Origin: Mucilaginibacter lappiensis
GTDB taxonomy: Bacteria; Bacteroidota; Bacteroidia; Sphingobacteriales; Sphingobacteriaceae
NCBI RefSeq assembly: GCF_900155965.1
Contig: NZ_FTMG01000029.1
Span: 1 to 37,519 of the forward strand
Direction of reading: 5' to 3'
DNA length: 37,519 nt
Position numbers and translations under genes: made by a program. Shown here piece by piece: positions 32,708-37,519 of the stretch. How positions within the stretch are numbered: the first letter of the stretch is position 1; every line of letters starts with the position of its first letter. The notes under the pieces are model-generated. The model was given only the letters and a program-made list of their open reading frames with translations. It was not told where the DNA came from and did not search any database.

Positions 32708-33460
32708 ATGCTGCGCCTGCTTTGTACCCTCATTTTTGCACTGTTTGTTCACGTGAGCAACGGAGCAATTCCCGTTGTTAAACCTGTTAAGCAACCTTTA
32801 GTACTTAAGATGGATACCGCAAAGGTAGGCGTGCGCCATTTAGATAGCGCTGCTATTACCGCTCATAGTAAACAGCCCGAATTTCAATACAAGGACGATA
32901 TCGATACAACACCTTCCTGGTGGGACCGTTTCTGGAGTTGGTTCTGGGGTTTGTTTAAACCTATAAAACTGGGCAAACCTAATATGAGCCCATTTGTGAG
33001 GGCCTTATTATATATTTTACAATACCTGTTCCTGGCAGCGGGTTTAGCAGCTGTGGTATTCCTGGTGCTTAAACTTATGGGGATTGATATGTTGGGCATT
33101 TTCCGGCGTAAGTCTATGTCGGCTAATTTGCCTTTTACCGAATCACTGGAGAATATTCATGATATCAACTTTGATGACGAAATTGAAAGGGCCATTTCCC
33201 ATCACAATTACCGCCTGGCTGTACGGATGCTTTATTTAAAATGCTTAAAACAGCTTAGCGATGCCCATTTGATCAAATGGCAAATTGATAAAACAAACAG
33301 CGCATACATTGATGAATTGACCAATGCGCATCAGCGCCAGCTTTTCAGATCATTGACTTTACAATTTGAGTATGTTTGGTATGGTGAATTTGCCATCGAC
33401 GGACAAACTTTCAAAAATATCAATACCGTATTTCAGGATTTTAACAAGGGTATAGCATGA
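32708..33460 (+). CDS. DUF4129 domain protein
   Basis: A 250-residue protein. The start is set at ATG 32708, which gives a signal peptide (MLRLLCTLIFALFVHVSNGA). A TTG at 32702 would add two residues but is less likely. A periplasmic stretch rich in Trp (WWDRFWSWFWGLFK) precedes a single membrane helix (about 95-115, LLYILQYLFLAAGLAAVVFLVL). The cytosolic DUF4129 domain (about 145-250) has SHHNYRLAVRMLYLKCLKQL and RSLTLQFEYVWYGEFAID. DUF4129 occurs in MoxR/DUF58/transglutaminase clusters. The product may couple membrane to AAA+ partners. The ATGA overlap with the next gene supports coupling. Confidence 0.82.
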   Translation: MLRLLCTLIFALFVHVSNGAIPVVKPVKQPLVLKMDTAKVGVRHLDSAAITAHSKQPEFQYKDDIDTTPSWWDRFWSWFWGLFKPIKLGKPNMSPFVRALLYILQYLFLAAGLAAVVFLVLKLMGIDMLGIFRRKSMSANLPFTESLENIHDINFDDEIERAISHHNYRLAVRMLYLKCLKQLSDAHLIKWQIDKTNSAYIDELTNAHQRQLFRSLTLQFEYVWYGEFAIDGQTFKNINTVFQDFNKGIA

Positions 33461-34641
33461 AAGATTTTAAGATCTATATCACTATGGCCAGCTTGTTATT
33501 GATCGGTTACGTAGTAGCGCAATACAACAAACCTAAACCGGTTAACTGGCAATCAACTCTGTATTATAAGGATAAGATCCCTTTTGGTACTTATTTGTTG
33601 TATGACAGACTAAAGGATATTTACCCTGAAGCTGAGTTAAGCAGGACCAACAAATCGGCCTATAATGTTTTTCATGGCGACAGCCTGCAACAGGGAAACT
33701 ATATCATTATAGCCAAAAGCATCACCCTTAATAAATTTGATTTTGAGGCGATGGTTAAATACATCAAGGCTGGCAACTCGGTGTTCATGGCTGCCTTTGA
33801 ATGGCGGGGTTTTATTACTGATACTTTAAAAGTAGAAACCCGCGCAGAGTACGCCTCAAAAAATGTATCCATCAACTTTACCAATCCGCAGTTGAGGGCT
33901 CCTAACAATTATGTATTTAAGCGCGATATTGCCAATCAGTACTTTTCGGCACTTGATACCGCTAAGGCTATAGTGATAGGTAAAAACTATGCGGATCATG
34001 GTACCTTTTTAAGCTATAAATTTGGTAAAGGCACGCTATACCTGTGCGCCACACCCGATATTTTTACCAATTACAGCCTGTTAACTCCTCAGGGAGCCGA
34101 TTACGTGGCCAAAGCCCTGTCCTACCTACCCAAAGCCCAGAATGTTTACTGGGATCAATACCAGAACGGCGACATACCTGAAGATATATCGCCATTGCGC
34201 GTGTTCTTCAGCAACCCGGCTTTACAGTGGGCCTATTACCTGAGCCTGGGCAGCATACTTCTATTTGTTTTTTACGAGATGAAACGCCGCCAGCGCGTGA
34301 TCCCGGTAATTGAGCCTTTGCCAAACTCTACGCTTGAGTTTGTGACGGTTGTAGGTCAGGTTTATTATGAAAAACGCAACAACGCCAACATCGCTCATAA
34401 AAAAGTGATTTACCTGCTGGAGCATATCAGGGAGCAATACCGGTTAAAAACCAGTAAGCTCGACCAGGAATTTGTCAATACACTGGCACAAAAAACGGGT
34501 ATCGATGAGGGCTTTTCCAGCTCGCTGATCAGCGCGGTGAATTTTGTAAGCACCCATCAGCAAATAACTGATATGGAATTGATCCAACTCAATAAATTGA
34601 TAGAAAAATTTTACAGCCAAACCGGATATAATGGAAAATGA
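33457..34641 (+). CDS. DUF4350 domain membrane-anchored protein
   Basis: A 394-residue protein with an N-terminal hydrophobic segment (about 7-25) and a second one (about 258-280, YYLSLGSILLFVFYEMKRR). The first 250 residues form an alpha/beta periplasmic domain resembling the DUF4350 class-I glutamine-amidotransferase-like fold: NKPKPVNWQSTLYYKDKIPF, YIIIAKSITLNKFDFEAMVK, GKGTLYLCATPDIFTN. The tail is cytosolic. Catalytic residues of true amidotransferases are not evident. The last 11 nt of the gene overlap the MoxR start, consistent with a shared operon. Confidence 0.82.
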   Translation: MKDFKIYITMASLLLIGYVVAQYNKPKPVNWQSTLYYKDKIPFGTYLLYDRLKDIYPEAELSRTNKSAYNVFHGDSLQQGNYIIIAKSITLNKFDFEAMVKYIKAGNSVFMAAFEWRGFITDTLKVETRAEYASKNVSINFTNPQLRAPNNYVFKRDIANQYFSALDTAKAIVIGKNYADHGTFLSYKFGKGTLYLCATPDIFTNYSLLTPQGADYVAKALSYLPKAQNVYWDQYQNGDIPEDISPLRVFFSNPALQWAYYLSLGSILLFVFYEMKRRQRVIPVIEPLPNSTLEFVTVVGQVYYEKRNNANIAHKKVIYLLEHIREQYRLKTSKLDQEFVNTLAQKTGIDEGFSSSLISAVNFVSTHQQITDMELIQLNKLIEKFYSQTGYNGK

Positions 34642-35608
34642 GAATTTTGAAAACAGAACCGATCTGAGCAAACTCAGTGCCGCGGTTAATCAAATTAAAT
34701 ATACACTTGCCCAGATCATTGTAGGACAACAGGATTCCATTGATCTGTTGATAGCAGGTATACTGGCCGACGGGCATATCCTGATAGAAGGTGTACCCGG
34801 TGTAGCTAAAACCCTTACTGCCAAACTGATTTCCAAAGCTATTGATGCCCGTTACTCGCGTATCCAGTTCACTCCCGATCTGATGCCTTCGGACATATTG
34901 GGTACATCGGTATTTAATCCTAAAAGCGCGGAGTTTGAATTTAAACAAGGGCCGGTTTTTGGTAACATCATCCTGATAGATGAAATTAACCGCGCCCCTG
35001 CCAAAACCCAGTCGGCTTTGTTTGAAGTGATGGAAGAGCGGCAGGTGACTATCGATGGTCATACCTACAAAATGCAGGAACCCTTCACCGTGCTGGCCAC
35101 ACAAAACCCGGTGGAACAAGAAGGCACTTATCGTTTACCAGAAGCGCAGTTAGACAGATTCTTGTTTAAAATAGAGATCAAATACCCAACGCTGGAAGAA
35201 GAGATAGCTATTATTACCCGCCAGCATCAGCAAAAAACTACTGAGCAGCTAACTCACATACAACCGGTTTTATCCGGTGATGATATTATCGCGCTTCGTC
35301 AACAAGTACGATCGTTCCATGTGGAGGCGAAATTGCTGGAGTTTACCGCTAAGATCATTCATGAAACCCGTAACCATAAATCATTGTTTCTGGGTGGCTC
35401 GCCGCGTGCGTCGCTGGCTATGATCAATGCCGCAAAAGCTATTGCTGCTATTAAGGGTCGTGATTTTATTACGCCCGAAGATATTATCTACGTAGCCGCC
35501 CCGGTATTAAGACACCGTATTATGCTTACACCGGATAAAGAGATGGAAGGTGCAAGTCCGGATGATGTGGTAGCACAGATCATACAAAAAATTGAAGTAC
35601 CACGGTAA
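34631..35608 (+). CDS. MoxR family AAA+ ATPase
   Basis: A 325-residue AAA_3-type ATPase. Walker A GVPGVAKT (near residues 57-64), Walker B IILIDEINRAPAKTQSALFE, sensor 1 VLATQNPVEQEG and the C-terminal AAA lid region (ETRNHKSLFLGGSPRASLAM) are all present. MoxR ATPases usually act as chaperones that mature or regulate membrane complexes together with DUF58/vWA partners. Here the partner is the DUF58 protein 95 nt downstream. It has no membrane segment. Start MENENFENRTDLSKL; the reading frame overlaps the DUF4350 gene by 11 nt. Confidence 0.93.
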   Translation: MENENFENRTDLSKLSAAVNQIKYTLAQIIVGQQDSIDLLIAGILADGHILIEGVPGVAKTLTAKLISKAIDARYSRIQFTPDLMPSDILGTSVFNPKSAEFEFKQGPVFGNIILIDEINRAPAKTQSALFEVMEERQVTIDGHTYKMQEPFTVLATQNPVEQEGTYRLPEAQLDRFLFKIEIKYPTLEEEIAIITRQHQQKTTEQLTHIQPVLSGDDIIALRQQVRSFHVEAKLLEFTAKIIHETRNHKSLFLGGSPRASLAMINAAKAIAAIKGRDFITPEDIIYVAAPVLRHRIMLTPDKEMEGASPDDVVAQIIQKIEVPR

Positions 35609-35690
35609 TAGTATCAAGTAGCTAGTATCAAGTATCACGACTGCTAAACGCGATACTTATCGTTACAAAATCGTGATACTTGATACTTAA
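35609..35690. repeat. inverted repeat (CTAGTATCAAGTATC family), copy 2
   Basis: AGTATCAAGTATCACGA (35624-35640) pairs exactly with TCGTGATACTTGATACT (35671-35687). It shares AAGTAGCTAGTATCAAGTAT with the perfect repeat at 25071-25161. It fills the gap between the MoxR and DUF58 genes. Confidence 0.85.
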
Positions 35691-35703
35691 TCAACAGCTT
35701 ATA

Positions 35704-37050
35704 GTGAAAAAAATCATCAGCCTCTTTTATAGAAACCTATTTTTAACAAACCGTCTGTTTGCAGCTTTAACCTGCAGCGTGGTGTTGTTTTTATTGTCGT
35801 TCTTTTTCCCGTGGCTGGGTATTATCCCCACACTGGCATTTTGGGTGCTGATTATATTATTTTTGATGGATGTGCTACTGTTATACCGCACAGCAAACGG
35901 GGTATTTGCCAAACGTCATGCGCCCGAACGCCTGAGCAACAGCGACAATAACGACCTGGGCGTATATATCGAAAACTGGTATAGTTTCCCAATCAGCGTT
36001 GGTATTATTGACGAGATCCCTTTTCAGTTTCAAAAGCGCGACATCTGGTTTAAAACCAATTTAAAACCACGTGAAAAAAAGCTCATCAATTATGTGTTGC
36101 GGCCAACGCGCCGTGGCGAATATGAATTTGGCGATATCCGGGTATACGCTAAATCGCCTTTAGGCTTTATCAGGCGGCGTTATAATTTTGAACAGGCTGA
36201 AACCTTACCCGTATACCCGTCCTTCTTGCAGATGCGCAAATATGAGCTGATGGCCATATCTAACCGATTAACAGACATCGGCATCAAAAAAATCCGTCGC
36301 ATTGGACACAGTATGGAGTTTGAGCAGGTAAAAAATTATGTCCAGGGTGATGATTACCGTACCATTAACTGGAAAGCAACCGCGCGCCAGGGTAACCTGA
36401 TGGTGAACTCCTATACCGACGAAAAATCGCAGCATGTATACTGCATTATTGATAAATCAAGGGCCATGAAAATGCCTTTTGAAGGATTGAGCTTATTGGA
36501 CTATGCCATTAACGCCAGCCTGGTATTATCAAACGTGGCCCTGTTAAAAGAGGATAAGGCCGGGCTCATTACCATATCCGAAAAATTGGGAGTCGTGATA
36601 CCTGCCGAAAGACGACCTGCGCATTTGAATAAAATACTGGAAGCTTTATACAAAGAGAAAACACGTTATCTGGAAACCAATATGGAGCTGCTGTTTGCCA
36701 TTGTACGTAAGGTGATCAAACAACGCAGCCTCGTGGTATTTTTTACCAACTACGAAAGCCTGAACGCCCTGCACAGGCAACTACCATTTTTAAAAAGGAT
36801 AGCCAAATACCATTTGCTGCTGGTAGTGTTTTTTGAAAATACGGAATTGAAAAAATTGAGCGAGCAACCCGCTGCCGATGTAGAAGGCATCTATATTAAA
36901 ACCATAGCCGAAAAGTTTGCCTACGATAAAAAACTCATTGTAAAAGAGCTGGCCAAACATGGCATCCAATCTATTCTGAGTACTCCACAGAATTTAACCA
37001 TCAATACCATTAACCGGTACCTGGAAATTAAGGCTAAGCAGAAGATTTAG
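35704..37050 (+). CDS. DUF58 domain protein
   Basis: A 448-residue protein. GTG at 35704 is preferred as start (MKKIISLFYRNLFLTNRL): an upstream TTG at 35680 lies within a palindromic repeat and would add eight non-conserved residues. Two hydrophobic segments (about 18-38 and 44-64) anchor it. The DUF58 core is YVQGDDYRTINWKATARQGN. A vWA-like segment CIIDKSRAM follows, where the MIDAS DxSxS appears as DKSRA, so metal binding may be altered. LLDYAINASLVLSNVALLKEDKAGLITI continues the fold. It belongs to the MoxR unit but is separated by a repeat. Confidence 0.88.
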   Translation: MKKIISLFYRNLFLTNRLFAALTCSVVLFLLSFFFPWLGIIPTLAFWVLIILFLMDVLLLYRTANGVFAKRHAPERLSNSDNNDLGVYIENWYSFPISVGIIDEIPFQFQKRDIWFKTNLKPREKKLINYVLRPTRRGEYEFGDIRVYAKSPLGFIRRRYNFEQAETLPVYPSFLQMRKYELMAISNRLTDIGIKKIRRIGHSMEFEQVKNYVQGDDYRTINWKATARQGNLMVNSYTDEKSQHVYCIIDKSRAMKMPFEGLSLLDYAINASLVLSNVALLKEDKAGLITISEKLGVVIPAERRPAHLNKILEALYKEKTRYLETNMELLFAIVRKVIKQRSLVVFFTNYESLNALHRQLPFLKRIAKYHLLLVVFFENTELKKLSEQPAADVEGIYIKTIAEKFAYDKKLIVKELAKHGIQSILSTPQNLTINTINRYLEIKAKQKI

Positions 37051-37117
37051 GGAAGAGAAGCAAGAAGTGAGAGTCAAGAATCAAGACACTGATACTATTC
37101 TATGTATTTCTTTAGGT

Positions 37118-37201
37118 TTGTCATCCTGAGCGACAGCGAAGGATCTATTTGCGAACTGTGCATGTTGTAAAGTAGATTCTTCGCTATCGCTACCCATGAC
37201 A
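37118..37201. repeat. REP-like TGTCATnCTGA palindrome, copy 6
   Basis: The left arm TTGTCATCCTGAGCGACAGC and the right arm ATTCTTCGCTATCGCTACCC followed by ATGACA are imperfect complements. GGATCTATTT and AGTAGATTC form the inner part. It ends 7 nt before the stop of the IS110-type gene. A second, different dispersed-repeat remnant (AAGCAAGAAGTGAG...GTCAAGAATCAAG) lies at 37055-37087. Confidence 0.82.
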
Positions 37202-37208
37202 GAATGAA

Positions 37209-37519
37209 TCATGCAGGGGCTAAAGTCATGTTTAGTTCCAGGGCAAGTTTCTGTAACCGTTTCTTTTTCTGTTGATTGACGATTAACTCATACGCAGCTA
37301 AGCCTTTCTCAACAAATTCGGTTCCTTTAACGATTAGTCGCCAATATTGGGCTGCCAGTTTTCTGGCTGTAGCTTTAATGGCTATTGCCGGGCCTTTTCG
37401 GCCTCTCAATCGTCTGGCGAATGCACCCCAGCCAATGTGTTTACTGTTCAATAAACCGTGAGCCATTTGTTTAAAGATTTGTCCAACTATTGGCCTGCCC
37501 TTACTTTTACTTTTTTTGG
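37209..37519 (-). CDS. IS110 family transposase, C-terminal part
   Basis: The frame is open to the window edge, so about 102 residues are visible and the N-terminus lies beyond. Upstream of the first internal Met the frame continues KSKSKGRPIVGQIFKQ, so 37466 is not the true start. The part RRLRGRKGPAIAIKATARKL followed by AAQYWRLIVKG and an Arg/Lys/Leu-rich C-terminus is the end of the IS116/IS110/IS902 (Transposase_20) domain. The N-terminal DEDD catalytic domain is not in view. Whether the element is complete cannot be judged. Confidence 0.8.
   Translation of the reverse strand, partial: KKSKSKGRPIVGQIFKQMAHGLLNSKHIGWGAFARRLRGRKGPAIAIKATARKLAAQYWRLIVKGTEFVEKGLAAYELIVNQQKKKRLQKLALELNMTLAPA

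Noticed and set aside
34589..35119. 176-codon minus-strand open frame
   Set aside because: It is antisense to the MoxR ATPase gene, which has full motif support.
35680..35703. TTG start for the DUF58 protein
   Set aside because: It lies inside the CTAGTATCAAGTATC-type repeat; the GTG at 35704 followed by AAAAAAATC is the natural N-terminus.
18074..37201. Possible CRISPR array from repeated palindromic units
   Set aside because: Copies are kilobases apart, are imperfect, lie in separate intergenic gaps and have no regular spacers; no cas genes are visible.

Overview
The window looks like a chromosomal segment of a Bacteroidota bacterium, most likely Sphingobacteriaceae (Mucilaginibacter/Pedobacter-like). 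The grounds are: moderate GC content; Bacteroidota-type promoter elements (TAnnTTTG); starts without a clear Shine-Dalgarno; the order bamD-rpoZ-coaBC-DUF4835-(blaIR)-recN; a TonB-plug/carboxypeptidase-regulatory protein; and a MoxR/DUF58/DUF4350/DUF4129 cluster. The genus is inference. The sequence itself supports the phylum.

Layout. 1-760: the first 46 nt of a 16S rRNA gene on the minus strand, its long leader and three tandem rRNA promoters. 930-1100: three AT-rich palindromes in an otherwise gene-free stretch. 1273-4806: bamD, rpoZ, coaBC and a DUF4835 gene. 4807-5139: a dyad-rich spacer. 5140-7509: a BlaI/BlaR1-type regulator-protease pair whose protease carries a 23-residue repeat tail. 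7579-10130: recN and fabI. 10386-13231: two convergent lipoprotein genes and a carboxypeptidase-regulatory-domain protein. 13289-15823: clpC (minus). 16358-18040: ettA. 18293-19360: ilvE. 19520-20442: an exported histidine phosphatase and clpS (minus). 20558-25043: a secreted Gly-rich protein, a 907-residue plug-domain protein and dCTP deaminase. 25231-27343: a tightly overlapping phosphopantetheinyl transferase-lipB-SGNH hydrolase operon. 27566-28993: L-serine dehydratase (minus). 29124-30760: DUF5684, DUF2752 and a convergent RDD gene. 30854-37050: an overlapping membrane/AAA+ operon (SpoIIM-like, membrane protein, DUF4129, DUF4350, MoxR, DUF58). 37209-end: the 3' part of an IS110-family transposase gene.

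How the genes connect. Most genes are housekeeping (envelope assembly, CoA and lipoate metabolism, proteolysis, DNA repair, fatty-acid and amino-acid metabolism). The least understood unit is the MoxR-DUF58-DUF4129-DUF4350-SpoIIM cluster with a divergent RDD gene. It reads as one translationally coupled membrane-associated AAA+ machine of unknown purpose and is the best candidate here for an undescribed system. The second candidate is the BlaI/M56 pair: the protease lacks the penicillin-sensing domain of BlaR1 and has a seven-unit repeat instead.

The intergenic DNA is unusually rich in palindromic dispersed repeats. I see at least four families: a TGTCATnCTGA type, a TCAAAAGT type, a CTAGTATCAAGTATC type and a CCCCTAAAGGGG type. 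One copy lies in frame inside recN, and another supplies the C-termini of two convergent genes. All functional calls were made by reading sequence and translations; no database search was run.
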